Of a stretch of 64,000 bases of DNA, positions 18,586-31,249 are shown piece after piece. Made by a program: the position numbers and the translations under genes. The stretch lies in assembly GCA_013407085.1 (NCBI GenBank), contig JACCGJ010019961.1, positions 1-64,000 on the forward strand, given 5' to 3'. The stretch's first letter is position 1. Each line of letters opens with the position of its first letter. The notes under the pieces were generated by a model that was given only the letters and a program-made list of their open reading frames with translations, was not told where the DNA came from and did no database searches. The DNA comes from Atriophallophorus winterbourni. Taxonomy: Eukaryota; Platyhelminthes; Trematoda; Plagiorchiida; Microphallidae.

Positions 18586-21530
18586 TGTACAAACGCACAA
18601 TACCTGTTAAACAAACTAGCTGAACTGAAATATCTCTGCAATCAACACTCACTCGACGTCATAGCAATAACTGAGACATCGTTTCAACCTCACATGAGCG
18701 ATCGCAAACTCTCTATTCCAAACATGACCCTATTTCGGAGAGACCGCTCGAGAAGAAGTGGGGGAGTAGCTGTTTACCACCATGAACGTTTATACTGTAC
18801 GGTAGTTACAGACAATAAACTCGATCTGGAAGACAGTATATGGTGCAACTTGAAGCTCGAATCAGGCATCGTTGGTGTAGTTTTCCGTTAACCGTATAAC
18901 GAAAAACTCTTGAAAGCAATGCAGTACGCCGGAAAACAGCGCAATTCGCAATCGCTGATAACGCGAGACTTCAATCTGCATCAAATATATAACCGAGTAG
19001 ATCATCCACCCCTATCACTAGACTACAAATTTCCCGAACTGTTCGATTACATCCCCTTGTATAATCATGTTTTCGATCATACACGATAACGAAATTTGCA
19101 ACAGAATTCTGTTCTAGACCTAGTCTTAACCTCTGAAGCCACAGCCGTTGAAGATATGCAGTATCACACTCCGCTGTGTCGAAGCGACCACCTTGTTCTG
19201 CTCTTTCAATACGTGTGCAGCGCAAGTAGAGTTGTCAAGCGAAGAAAAATAAATACAAAAGTGGATTACATTGGTTTGATGGAAACAATGGTAGCTTTCG
19301 ATGAAAATAATACAGAATTCAGCGATCCGGACTCATATTTTACAAACCTGACAGATTACATCATCAACAAGATATATTCCAATTCGAAATATGTCCCGAA
19401 ACATAATAGCAAAGAACCACAATTCAGAATTCGCAGTCGGACTAGAAAATGGTTGACGAAGCGGAATTTGTCATGGGCTATTCACAGGGTCACCAGAACT
19501 GATTCGAACTGAGCAAACTTTCGCGATTTGCGGAATCAAGTCACAAATCTCATCCGAGAGGACAAACAATATCACCAGATTCAGCTGTCAGTAAGAATGC
19601 AGCAAAATCCCTACCTGCTTTATCGAACTGTTTACAACACTACGAAGCTGAAACCCGGTGCTTTTCCGATCATGACAGATAACGGACTAACTGATTCTGT
19701 GCTGGAAACCGCTAACGCTCTCGCCAGTTTTTATTCACGAGCTTTCACCTCCTAGGATTCATTACAATTATCGGGATTGCCAGCACCAATTGTACCGGAG
19801 ACTATATGCGACATATGCATCAATTCTAAAAGAGTGCAGCATCACTTACACAGGTTGAATATCAACAAGTCCCCGGGAGATGACGGAATCACCCCTGCAA
19901 TCCTAAAGTTATGCGGCAATCAATTGTGATTTATTTAATCACTCTTCGAGGGAAGGTGTTGTACCAACTGAGTGGAAGAGAGGAATCATAACACCCATCT
20001 ACAAAGGTGGAACTCGTTCTGATCAAGCAAATTATTACCTTGTGTTGTTTCTTTCTGTTCCGTCAATATCGCCTTCCACACTATTTTTGTGACCTGTCAT
20101 TATCCTATTGCTTTACGGACACTTTTGCTTATTTTGACCTTGATTTACTGCGCACAATTTGTCGTAATCTCGATTGCGTGGGACGGTCGGACATTTGAAC
20201 TTGATTTGATTTTGACTCGTGTACGTAACTTGGTACGTACACGATATTTTTTTGACATTGACCCGGATCTAACCCGGTTAACCCAATAGTTGAGGTATGT
20301 TTTTCAGTTATTTTGATTTCCTCAATATAGTACCGCTTTTATTGACAAATCCTCGTTGGTTCTGAAATACCTGGGATTTTGCGCGTAACTCCATATTGGG
20401 TAATTTACTCGATTCTCAATAAGAATCAATACCTTGTTACTTTTATTCCAGTGATCTCAAAAGTTATGGAGCAAATTTTGTGCGAGAGAATTGTGAGTTA
20501 TCTCGAAGCCCAAAACTTGTTGTCCAGATGGAAACATGAATTTCGGAAGTCTCGTTCTTACTTGACTAACCTACTGGAGACAATGGACGACTGGACGAAG
20601 GCAGTGGATGATGGTGGTTGCGTGCATGCGTGTTAATCGGACATACAAAAGGCGTTTGATCGCGTGGACCATTCTATACTGCTAATCAAGCTGCACGATG
20701 TTGGTATTACTGGGTGCATTCTTACCTGGCTGAGAAGTTACCTTCTTGATCGCAAGGCAACTGTACGTATCGATGGTGTGATGTCTGGGGAAATCGAAGC
20801 CTCTAGCGGTGTCCCACAAGATTCGGTACAGGGTCTGGTTTTCTTTTTGGTCTACATCAACGATCTTCCGAAACTTGTCACATACAAAATGGTTCTCTTT
20901 GCGGATGATGTTGAACTTTGGATGTGAATCACGTCGAGCGTGGGCTGTTTGCGCTTACAAAGCGATTTGGATATATTGGACAGCTGGTCGGAGCGAAATA
21001 AACTTTCATTCAACTTCCGAAGGTGTAAAATGTTGCAAATAGGCAAAGATTTCTCATTCTCATACAACCTTGGATCAAATCAACTGGAAAGAACGACCAA
21101 AGAAAAAGACCTAGGCGTATGGATTAGTGGAAGTCTTAAGAATAGCATGTAATGCGAAGCAGTGTACAACCGAGCTAGCCGCATTCTAGGTATGCTTCGG
21201 CGTATTTTCGGACATTTTTCCCGTAAAATCATTCTTCATGCTCATAAATACGAATATTAACCCAGTGATGGATTACTCAGTGCAAGCTTGGACACCGCGG
21301 GTACAAAAGGACATCAAGCTGCTCGAGAGGATTTATCACAGAACAACTAAAATGGTTGGCTGCCTCCGCAACCTACCATATGAGAATCGACTTGAGCATC
21401 TTCTGCTTTGCAGAAGGGTTCGATTTGATCTAACCATAAATTACAAAATAATGAACTCAAAAGCGCACACTCTGAGGCATCTATTTCGCCTCCGGTCATA
21501 TGTAGTGGACTCGCCCACGTTCTGCTGAAT
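18586..21530 (+). pseudogene. CR1 ORF2 (APE endonuclease and reverse transcriptase), broken
   Basis: Endonuclease segments: an ITETSF motif near 18670, LFRRDRS..GGVAVY (18730-18790), RDFNLHQI near 18968 (usual GDFN altered to RDFN) and RSDHLVL near 19180. Linker and RT follow: RSRTRKW, KLKPGAFPI, then YKGGTRSDQANY interrupted by the 386-bp insertion. Next come QKAFDRVDH (about 20650), SSGVPQDSVQGLVFFLVYINDL (consensus Gly and Pro changed) and VLFADDVELW at about 20890. The C-terminal QAWTPRVQKDIKLLERIYHR is near 21280. At least five frame breaks. Confidence 0.8.
20044..20429. mobile_element. 386-bp insertion with 8-bp direct repeat, unclassified
   Basis: Splits the RT codons between ANY and VTFIPV. 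The flanking direct repeat TACCTTGT lies at 20036-20043 and 20430-20437. No ORF, no clear terminal inverted repeats and no poly-A or microsatellite tail. It contains a perfect hairpin: CGTGTACGT at 20218-20226 and its complement at 20235-20243 (9-bp stem, 8-nt loop). Confidence 0.65.
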
Positions 21531-23450
21531 GGGAGAATAATTTCAAATTGCAAAATATGCTGGGATTCGGTTTTAGCGATTCTGAGCATATCTGGAGCTA
21601 ACCTTCGCGAACTACTGAAGCATGGGTTTGCTGTAGTTATTACTACGGGCGTAACATCATGCTTAACGTGTGACATCTAGTTTTTAAGAAATGTAATATC
21701 CATGAAAGACTATATGTGCTCTTTGCACTGTGGTTTGAAATGCTGGATATCCCTTTTCACGGTGGAAGACGTGCGTGTAGTATGCGAGCCTTTGATGAAG
21801 AGTTTCGTGACGCCATCTATTAAATCAGGTCTACCACTATTCCGTGATGTTGAAATGTCTAAGATCAATATAGGATTAGGAACATCAACTATCGTGGAAA
21901 GCCGAAGCCATTACGTCAGGTTAACCAGTTTAGGTTATGGCCCTAGTAGTGTTGACTGGCGGCGGCGTTCTAGCGATGACTTCGCCTTTCCATCTTAAAC
22001 CTCTAGGGTCAGAAAACAACGCTTTTATACGCAATCTTATCCTTGTGAAGTGACGGCGTATTTCTGTACATTGGTTGAAAAAACTGAGAGAATGGAATGG
22101 AGCAAAAAGGCAGTATCATTGTTCGATGCCTGCTGGTGTTTATTTATCAAATACCGTTTTTTGTTACCTCGTGTCAATTAAATAATTTTAAAAGTGGTCT
22201 GTATCACTGACCGGGACGCGAAAATCGATAATTGTACATGTGAAATTGATTGACCTTTGAATCGTGTGTCGGCGAAAGGTTGAATTCGTAGAAGTGTACA
22301 GTGGTGAATGTGTAGAGAAAATAGTCTGCTACATTGCTGTTAATTTGCGGGCATCGTGACGCGTTTAGCGTTGGACAAGTTGACCTCATGTCATGACGCA
22401 ATTTTTAAATGTTTGTGAAATGTGATGGCTAAACTGTTTATTGTACGTGTTTATGATGGAAATGGTATATTGCTCAGTGAAGTTCATCTTACTGATGACG
22501 CATACAACCGAAAACAGGCAGTGTGGTGTAAGTGAAGCGAATGTGAGGAACACATAGCTGTGATTATAATGTTCCGTTTAAAGGAATCGGATTTCTGGCC
22601 ATGGTACTATATCAATGGTAAAGAAGGCCATTCGCAGTAAAATACTCAAGGAGAAATGTATAACATTCTGACCTTTCAAAACCCTACCCGCCATCATACC
22701 TTGATAATTTTATGGCATACTATCGTTTTCTATCGTGTAAATAAGTTGTTCCATATTTGTGCATGCGTAGAGTTGAGCTGGAGCTGTATAACTGGAATTC
22801 GAGTCACAGTATAAACATGAGGAACAATAATTAATCGAAAGATGTCTTTGAATATCCATATAGCTTGATGAATCCTAGAAGCTATATGACGTGTCACTCT
22901 CTGAATTTCATAAATCCAAGACCACTACCATCAATTATGTTGTTTTAAAACTGAGCAAAATCACGATCACTAAATCATTGAAACATTTAGTTTTAATGCA
23001 AAATTCTGCGGCATCTCTCTCCATCACACAAGCAACGTGTTTCTTGTAATTGATGTTTTGGCATCGTTCGGATGATGTCGTACGTGGATGTACATTACAT
23101 GTGTACGATAGCTTCATATTCAACAGCATTAGGATTCGTCAGTTAATATCTCGCCCATTTCAACCACCGCGAAAAACAGTACCCGGAAGTTCGACTTGAG
23201 TTGTACGCTGACGCCGTGATCAACGATTCGCTGGCGTGATCAGTACCTGCTTTCCCCCAGTGTTAGAAGGCACTGGTTATAATGAATAAAACAGCCAGTT
23301 TCTTTGGTTGGCTAAAATTAGACATTATTCTTAATCAGCGAAACATATTTCAACTCACTGATCGACCAACTTGTTCAAACACATGAGCCTTTACACACGT
23401 ATATCAAGTTTAAAATTACAAGCCTTGAAAACAATCCTGTTCGCATGTAT
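21531..23450. other. No recognisable gene
   Basis: Several short open frames (for example 21702-21998, 98 codons) without recognisable domains. No RNA gene or repeat termini seen. Confidence 0.4.
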
Positions 23451-23456
23451 TATCTT

Positions 23457-23482
23457 CACACACACACACACACACACACACT
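23457..23482. repeat. CA microsatellite
   Basis: About 13 CA repeats, next to a degenerate HHR-D copy. Confidence 0.9.
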
Positions 23483-23483
23483 T

Positions 23484-23660
23484 CAGGACCGGTTTCGTAT
23501 TGTTTGAACTCATCAAATACGGAAAACAAATTCAGTATCCGCGTGGAAGGAATCACGATAAACAACTTGCGCATGTATGCCAGTGTTAAAAGCGTTGGTA
23601 CGATAAACATAGTCAATAACATTTGCTTATACACATTTAGATTGGTATATAACGTATGAT
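23484..23660 (-). repeat. HHR-D repeat with degenerate hammerhead
   Basis: On the minus strand the motif at about 23484-23526 reads UUGAUGA in place of CUGAUGA, a weak helix II, GAAA, ACCGGU and GUC. The sequence upstream (a CGTACCAAC stretch, then GGCATACATGCGC) matches that upstream of the HHR-D motif at 27235-27420. A partial plus-strand copy follows at 23690-23780. Confidence 0.6.
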
Positions 23661-24171
23661 CAACAAAAAAAATGCTTATTTGCCTGCATTGCCTTCAAGC
23701 ATACCTTATGAAATTTGATTGAAGAGGTTGGTCGTACCAATATTAAGCGACAGTGGCATACGAGCACAACATGTCATCCTGTCATGATTCACTTTTGATA
23801 ACGAAGAGAGCGGTAACACTGGTCTGCAATTTTAGTCATCGGAAGGGCAACCACGTTTGCGAATGTGTAAATAATCACACGTTCCAATCGCTTCTTGACA
23901 TTCCGGCTAAAGAGCAAATGAATAAACATGCCAGATCAATGTAAAGACAATTGCGCTTAATTGGTTTTCAGCAACATTAGAGTTATCTCACTTGATCCGC
24001 GGGATCGTTAACTTGAACAAAAATTAACAGTTAAAATTTTGATTCAAACACTGATCAATGTGTCCGTATGTGAGCATATCTCAACTAAACTAGTCTGCTT
24101 TCAATGTGAGCGGTCTAAAGTGAAGTCTTCTGAATGCAAATAAATTTGAGTGGAATCGGTAAGAGTAGTTT

Positions 24172-24216
24172 TCGGGTAACGTTTCACTTCTGACACAGAA
24201 GCTTCGTCAGACCAAG
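24172..24216 (-). ncRNA. Hammerhead ribozyme of the PLE
   Basis: Minus strand: helix I GGU/ACC next to the core, CUGACGA (position 7 is free in the consensus), helix II CUUCUG/CAGAAG with loop UGU. The core GAA and helix III AC/GU (the palindrome ACGU) follow, with cleavage predicted between 24178 and 24177. It lies downstream of the PLE coding region. Minimal hammerheads in this position are an established feature of PLEs, which supports both calls. Confidence 0.75.
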
Positions 24217-24399
24217 GGTGATAGTCAGGACAGGGAACATGATTAAGTAGCGGTCAACCAACCCAACCCCATACTTGACCTTACCGCTAAACAACCTATA
24301 GTACGATTACCGTGTGTCACGTCTCGTGGGAATGACCAGGATCAGTGGTCGATTTTCCTACTAGCGTGTATCCATATCAATCTGATACAAGTGAACACG

Positions 24400-24689
24400 G
24401 TCAAGGTCAGTTGACACGGCGGTCCACATGCGAAAATTACATAACTAACGGGGTTAAGGTTAACATAGATCGACGTTGTGGCCCGTATCTAAAACGTGCT
24501 CACCAAGGCCGAATCACGAACCGAACAGATAGTATTCCCCAATCGATTAGAATATGTTTGGGACCGATCGTGTATTCATACATGCATGCAGGATAGTATT
24601 CCCTTTCTTATAAGTCACGCGTATTGCCGCCTGGTTCAAGATTCTACGTATCGCTTCAGATGTGCATTTTACTTAATGTAAACAAACTG
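24400..24689 (-). pseudogene. Remnant of PLE GIY-YIG endonuclease region
   Basis: Broken frames retain AAIRVTYKKGN (the segment before the nuclease) and GEHVLDTGHNVD, which fits the HxxxTGHxID block late in PLE GIY-YIG domains. The GIY and YIG cores themselves are not visible, so the nuclease appears internally deleted. Confidence 0.5.
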
Positions 24690-26099
24690 TATCTCGCAAA
24701 TTTTTCTCCGATTTTTCTGACGGGTATTTTACCTTCATCAATTGGCGTTTTACAAAACGTTTTGGATAACCGTGGTCAATGAGCCTTTGGCTCGCATTCA
24801 CAGTGCGCCTGTTTACGGTCTCTTTCGTCACTGCACAAATGTTCTATCTCGTGGAAAATGGAACAAGATATGGAGCTGAAGATTTGTCTCGGATGAGCGG
24901 AAGAGTATTTCAGTACAGCATCTGTATCAATAGGTTTCCGGTAGACAGAAGTTTTTATTTTTCCGTCTACATTTTGTGCTAAACAGTCCAAAAATGGAAG
25001 ATTGACTGAACAAGACTCAACTTCCTTTGTGACCGCAATACGTGGGTCTATTTCATTTAAATAGTTGAAGAATGTCTCTAACTGATCTCGCTTGATGATA
25101 ACTAATGTGTCATCAGCATAGCGCCACCATAATTTTGGCTTAAGCCCTATATTGTTAAGGGCTTTGTTCTCGAAATGCTCCATATACATGGTCGCAAGTA
25201 CTGGAGATATTGATGAACCCATCGCCAACCCTTCTTTTTGTCTATACAATTGCTCATTAAATATGAAGTGGTTCATGCTTAGGCAGATCGATACGCCGTT
25301 GATAATTTGCTGGACGCTCAAGTTTGTGCGATCTGACAAACTGGCATCAGATTCCAAGGCATGTCTAGCTAGTTGTAACGCACTTGTTGGATCGACGATG
25401 GTGAACAAAGCGCTAACATCAAAGCTAACCATTATTTCATCGTCATCCATTGTTACTGACTTTCAGCGTGCTGCAAAGTCATATGCGTTCTTGATGAACG
25501 AGGCCGTATTGCCAACTAAAGGTTCCAACAAATAAGCCAAATGTCCAGCTAACTCGTGTGCAGGTGATCCGATACCATCGACGAGAGGTCTTACAGGAAT
25601 GCCTTATTTATGAATTTTAGGCAGGCCGTAGAACCTAGGAGTTAGAGTAGACTTGGGGAACCGGTTATACCACAAGCCCTTTCCCAAACTCTCCTTAATG
25701 CAACGTATGTACCTAGAGACTACCATTTTGCAGTTATTCATTACCCTTTTCATTTTTCCATTATCTATCCGTTCATAAGGGTCCTCGGATATATGCGCCT
25801 CAACCTTGTCGACATAATCTTTTTTTGTTCAAAATTACCGTTAGTTTACCTTTATCAGCCTTAGTATTGAAATATATTCGTATCTGGCTGCAGCGTAGGA
25901 AGAGCTTTTCTTTCATGTGAATGAAGAATTGCATTGACTTGTTCCTGGTTTTTAATGACACCAACGATACAGTTTATTATCGAGGCTGCCCGTATATTAT
26001 GAAGTGCATTTAATGACCTCTCAATACATGGGATAATATCCTCAGCCTTCATGAAGCTCTAACTTATGCAGAAATTCAAGTCCTTCTCCAAAAATCTTT
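24690..26099 (-). pseudogene. PLE reverse transcriptase
   Basis: The frame 25450-24776 carries the RT palm: MVSFDVSALFT (motif A, catalytic Asp), then EGLAMGSSISPVLATMYMEHFE (motif B, typical of PLEs). After that come WWRYADDTLVI (motif C, both Asp present) and the FLDCLA, YRKPID segments. The upstream part (26052-25451) is frameshifted. Past the stop at 24776, GYPKRFVKR-like homology continues in another frame to about 24690. Confidence 0.85.
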
Positions 26100-26600
26100 G
26101 CTCAGCTTGCGAAAGTTGCCGATTAGATAAATTCAAACCACTAGAATACTGGTTGCTAGATAATGTCTTATTAGATTAATTAGATGAACGTTTCTTATAT
26201 CACTCTAATATCTTGTTGAACTTACGGTTTTGTCTTCCTGCTATTCGCTCCGTTTGTGTGGCCAAAACCTCCGCATGCTTTCCACAAATTCTGCAGAAAT
26301 CCGCTTCGGATAATTCGAATCGCAGTTTCGACATCATTCTTGAGGCTTTCGATCGAGCGGCCAATAGGTTTTCATTGATCCGGTGGATCCTTTGTTTCAA
26401 AAACACTTTGGATGCGCTTGCAGCCGCCTTTGTCGATTTGCGTAAATTATCCGAAGGTTTTACCACCAGATCTCTTGGTACTATACCGCAACGAAGATTG
26501 AAGATGCGGTGGTTCACCCATCTGGCTTCATATTCCGCTGTTCTTACCAACTCACTGGCCAATTTTTGAACACGGGGCTCGTAGGAGTCAGCAATCGATT
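26100..26600 (-). pseudogene. PLE N-terminal region
   Basis: An open frame from beyond 26562 to 26200 encodes a basic helical segment with AEYEARWVNHRIFN, then a CRICGKH motif with two cysteines and a histidine, as in PLE proteins upstream of the RT. About 50 codons of homologous frame continue upstream of the first ATG at 26562, so that Met may not be the true start. Confidence 0.65.
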
Positions 26601-27234
26601 GGAATTCTCAATTCGTTGTTACAATGTCTAGATTTGTCTCATCTTTTATTCAAGCATCGGTGTATCGCAATAAATATATTATGACTGTTAACTTCATGAT
26701 TTTAACATATTATATATTAGACCTGTTGAAATACGACTATTTTCCATTATGTACACATGACTCAGCCAGCGTGGGTGGCGCTGACTCAGTATTCGGGACA
26801 TGCTCTGTTGACAAGCTTTTGAAGGAACATCAGCATTCGTAACCTTGTCCATCCACCATACGTTCAAGATCAGTCGGATTCTGGATGCTTGATCGTTCAG
26901 TGTCTATACTACACAAAGTTCAACTTCGACGCCAATCAGAAAATCCTTTGTTGTTCACACATGGAATCACTCACTGATTCCTAGTCAAGAGCTCAAGTTG
27001 CTTCGCCGAAAACCGTTTGTAGTGTGAAACGTTCGAGCATAGGAGCTCTTTGAATGATTTATAATGAATCAATATTAGTTTTCGTGTTTTAAGACCATTG
27101 ATAGTTGCCTGAACCAAAATAAAATATGGCTTCATTGTCTAGGTTACTTTGATATTTCGTGTTCAGTGCTTGTAAATAATGATTACTGCTTGAATATTCA
27201 GAACGTACTACTCATGATTAGCCGTAAAATACCA

Positions 27235-27420
27235 AAAGCAAAGATGATTGTGCTCATGTGATTGAATAGGGTGGTCGTACCAACGTTATCCAAAATCGGC
27301 ATACAAGCGCCACTTGTTTACCATTCTTCCACTGTTTCAAGCGCATGCAGATCTTGATCCTACTGTCCATTACAAATGAGTGCCAATATTACGAAACCCG
27401 TCGTAGGTTGCGTGTGTTTG
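27235..27420 (+). repeat. HHR-D repeat with degenerate hammerhead (B1)
   Basis: Matches the flank and motif of HHR-D at 52583-52624. The CUGAUGA box has decayed to an AAAUGA form and helix II is lost; GAAACCCGUC remains (27392-27401). Probably inactive. Confidence 0.6.
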
Positions 27421-29139
27421 AAAGAAAGGTTATATTATCGAATGATTTGTATGAACTAGGAGGGAAGGGTATAAACAAGAGGATTGTTTATGAGACACAA
27501 CTCGGAAATCTAACGGTAATTTGCATCAAACTCATTGAATCAACATCCTAATCGCTATCGTTTGGCGATGCAGATGACATGAATCAATAGAATCATATTT
27601 GCCAAAGCCTAGTTAACACAGCCAAACCTACGTCATTGATCCGATTACCTAGACACACGAACTCACCTCGTGCGAACATACCAAGGTTACCGCGAGCATT
27701 ACTAACGCCTGTAAATTGTTTAGAACATATCTTTCTCGCCTCATCCCTCTTCGTTGTATTACATTCCGCTCAAGCTATAATTCCCTATGTTCAGTGGAAA
27801 GAACGACAGATTCGTCGTGAAAATCCGGAATCAGAAACACGATGCAAAAAATCGCCGAGATTTTATCGTGCATGGTGTACCCAGTTCGAACGAAGAAGAA
27901 TCCAGTAATCCGTTGCAACACGACTGCAGGGAATGGAGATTTTTACAATAGGTCTTAGGCTCATACGGATATTAATGAATCGTGTTATGTGCTTGAAGCC
28001 AAAAATGAAATCGCAACAGCCATTGCCTTTTAAAATAGCATTTCGTAAGGACGAATTGAGGGATCGCATAAAGGAGGCCTAGTACCAATGCTGAAGATTG
28101 GCACCTCCTAAAAATCATATTTGAGCTGTATACGAAATAATGCGAAAGAAGCTGACTGTTCAAGAAATGATATCGGGAGCCAGTGAACCACATGCACGCG
28201 AAAAACTTTGGATCTATCGATCAATTTCTGGTAGGCGAATCCAATACTATGAGTTATTCATCTTCCTCGAACATGAAACCTTTATCTGGCTGTTACAACT
28301 ATGCTCATGGCTTTGTGGGCAAAATTTCTTAGCTTTATTCACGTCTGACTGCAGCGTTTTAGGATTCGATTGCAGTGATTGGAACATTGGATGAGTGCTT
28401 CCCTACAGGACACTGAACTCAACATCCCACACATTATGATTTTCAGAAAAATCGTGAAACTCTTGGCGGTAAGGTCCTCCTCTACATGCTTATAACCATC
28501 AATTTGATATACTTTTCTCCCCTTGAGTTCGATATATCATATTCATTGTATGGCTGGCGTGATAACCATAACCGACGCATAGCACTAATGTGTTGCCCCA
28601 TTATTCAACATCTGCCGATGACAATGGTCATCCTAATGCAATACTTGTTGTCATTAAGCTCCCATTTCTCACATTCGCTCACACTAGTTGATTTTAAGGA
28701 ACCGATACTTTTCACACACATTGCGATTACCGATTCTTCTGAAGGCTTAGGGCAAGAAACATAGACCTACACATCACTTTACAACATTGTACTACAACCA
28801 ACATAATTTTGATTAGAATAAAACTAGTCTACCGTGAACCTCATTCTCTTGAACGAAAATGGGCAACCATCATATATAACTAGGAACTATGAATATTTTC
28901 GAGCGCTTATCACTGCACATATATGTCATTTCTTAGAACTCCCATCAGTTAAAAAGGAAAAGTTTTAATAATAACTCCGTTTCCTGATGGATTTGTCACT
29001 AAAATTGAAAATCATAGGCAACAGACAGCGTATAAATAGCCTTTTGGGAGCAGTACACATAACAGAATGTGTCAAAGTTACGCGGCCTGGTTTAACTACT
29101 TGGAAGATCCATCACGTCTCATCATTAAGAAAAATGTTT

Positions 29140-29300
29140 GTCGGTCATCGTCAAAATGTGGTTCGAATCACACCCGAAGCGGATGGTGTGAACTTCTGTT
29201 GAGCTCAGATATGAGCTTCCATTATGGACCCTCGTAATCAAATTTGTGTATAGTTAGATATGTTTGGCATGGATGAGTAGTCACAAATTTAAACAACATA
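29140..29300 (+). repeat. HHR-C SINE-like fragment, ribozyme partly deleted (B1 unit 1)
   Basis: B-box GGTTCGAATC (29160-29169) and the body matching 52240-52400 (CTCGTAATCAAATTTGTG, GGATGAGTAGTCACAAAT). The hammerhead centre is missing. Copies at 33183-33343 and 59918-60078. Confidence 0.65.
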
Positions 29301-29378
29301 TTCTATCAATATCGCTTGAACAACAATGCCCATCAGATCTATTTGGTGTTAGCCTACACTGTATCCATTGGAATTAAC

Positions 29379-29735
29379 TGGCACGGAGATCTTTCCGGTT
29401 TGCCGACAACAACAGATGTTGGTGGGTCCATCTGGACTGGTCAGGCAAACACAGCTACTTAAATATACCGTCTAAAATCAGTTTATAATCACTAAACTGC
29501 GATCGATAAAACGCTGGACGTTAGTCCATGTCGTTAAGACGTGGGACAACAATGCTGATGCTTGCGGTTTTGAATCCGACTAACGAAGCGGAGGTTATGC
29601 ATTGATGATGAGCTCAAGTTAGAGCGATTGTCGACTCCGGTACTTCCAATATGGACCGTCTTGATCCACTTTGTGAATAGTGAGATGGCTTTTGCAAGGA
29701 TAACTTGTCACAAGTAAGAACGACATATTCTCCAA
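29379..29735 (+). repeat. HHR-C SINE-like copy with degenerate hammerhead (B1 unit 1)
   Basis: Matches 52057-52400 over most of its length: CACGGAGATCT head, tRNA-like part near 29520-29590, ribozyme region 29598-29642, tail to 29735. The ribozyme has AUGAUGA in place of CUGAUGA and GAUU in place of GAAA, so it should be inactive. Confidence 0.7.
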
Positions 29736-30159
29736 ATATCATTTGTTATGAATCCCAAATAATTTGTACATGCACCTCAACAATATCCGGCGTGCTATAA
29801 TGTAAACAGTCCTACTGACCTATCCTACATGCTTAGCGACATTATTTGAAAATTGTGCAAACGCTTTCAAAAAAACTTGCTTAAGTACTCACGAGGGATG
29901 TGAGCAACATATCACTTTGGTACTCACGAAACTGTTGACACATTGGACGTTTCTCAAATCTAACACCAGCAGCCCGTGCCGATTATTTACGAAGAGGAAT
30001 ACCCTCTAAACGTTATTGAACAAAATTATTAACAACGAATAAAACTGGAATACAAAATATACTCCTCAAACATTTGCACAATCTGTATTCCGAAGTGGCA
30101 ATACCGACGTCTGACGTGTTCAAGATAATGTTCAAACAGAGATTCAATCATAAAATAAT

Positions 30160-30570
30160 TAAAAATACCCTGATTTTTCTGACCTACAAGGGAGGTGAAA
30201 CAACAGAATATGATAATCTAACGCCCGCTAGATTTGTCACCAGCGCTATCTAAATCAATGCAGTCCACCATAGCTGATGCTTGCGGAATCACCTTGAGAT
30301 CACTAACCGAATCTCTGAATCACAGCATGCATTCGGGAAAAACGATCTATAGTAACAAACTAGCTGTTAGCAAAAAAGCATGGTCTCAGCTAATAAATGC
30401 TTGCAACTCCGTTAACTTAATTTATATTTATTTATCAAAAGCAGTTGAAATATATAATGACCAACTGCTCTTGTCGAAAATTCTAACCTACGTAGTTCAG
30501 GGTAAACTCCAGTTATTATACATTTGATTTTACCGAGAAAATGAACTATCCTAATTTTCCCTGCATAGAA
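30160..30570 (+). pseudogene. LINE reverse transcriptase relic (B1 unit 1)
   Basis: The broken frame reads TYKGGETTEYDNLTPARFVTS (RT finger motif), then SLNHSMH, and later NLIYIYLSKAVEIYNDQLLLSK, equivalent to the LSKAFDxVxH motif A with its catalytic Asp lost. Duplicated in the other two units. Confidence 0.6.
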
Positions 30571-31215
30571 CATTCCTGCATTCCTATTTACAGTGCTGAA
30601 CATCCCGCTTCTATCCGTATGACTCCTCTTAGCCAGCGGGGACTGTAATTACTCAACTGTTTTCACTGTGTCCATCTGTAATTTGCATCCGCTGTCCGAT
30701 CCACTTGACTCTGTAATTAATAATCATGCATACGAATGATCACGCGTGTTACTGTTTATCCCACACAGAAGCGAATGCCAGATTGTGACGATATCAACAT
30801 CATTAACTTTGTTTTTCGCATTTTGCTAGGAATCTTTTATCCAAACATCACATCGTGAGTTCATTCCATGTATCGCTTATTCTCTTCTACTTTACAAGTT
30901 CAACCGTGAAACTTGTTTAACGAGTGCTAAGCAATTATAGAATTCGTGATCAGCGATTCAATTCCACAGTAATTGATTTGTTGTGCACCGAGTCAATGAT
31001 TTAAAGTTCATTCATCTTATTATCAAGTTCTCTGGAAGTTTATAAAATATATACCACCGAGAAAACAAAGAAAGAAAATCAGCTTATAAGTGAAACGGTT
31101 CAACATTTTCCTAGAAAATCAAACCAAGGATTGAGGCGCTAACATTATTTTGATCTTGGCTACGTTTGATAAGCCTCAAAAATAAAATAATATACAACAG
31201 TTATTTCGAATTGGG

Positions 31216-31221
31216 TTTATT
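31216..31221 (-). terminator. Polyadenylation signal of the small secreted protein gene (copy 1)
   Basis: AATAAA on the minus strand 28 nt past the stop codon; the equivalents are at 35259-35264 and 61987-61992. Confidence 0.5.
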
Positions 31222-31249
31222 CATTAATCAATAATTAAGCACAGTTTTT

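Larger units (their letters stand above)
17290..21530 (+). mobile_element. Decayed CR1-like LINE with two later insertions
   Basis: ORF1 then ORF2 in CR1 order on the plus strand, interrupted at about 17778-18200 and at 20044-20429. Many stops and frameshifts. Ends after the RT C-terminal region near 21530. Confidence 0.8.
24172..26600 (-). mobile_element. Penelope-like element (PLE), decayed
   Basis: Minus-strand order is N-terminal region, RT, remnant of a GIY-YIG nuclease domain, hammerhead. Reading frames change at least three times and stops are present, so it is inactive. The start of its coding region (from 26503) also forms the left edge of segmental block B1. Confidence 0.85.

Noticed and set aside
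26213..26569. 118-codon plus-strand frame
   Set aside because: It is antisense to the PLE N-terminal coding region, which has clear PLE features on the minus strand.
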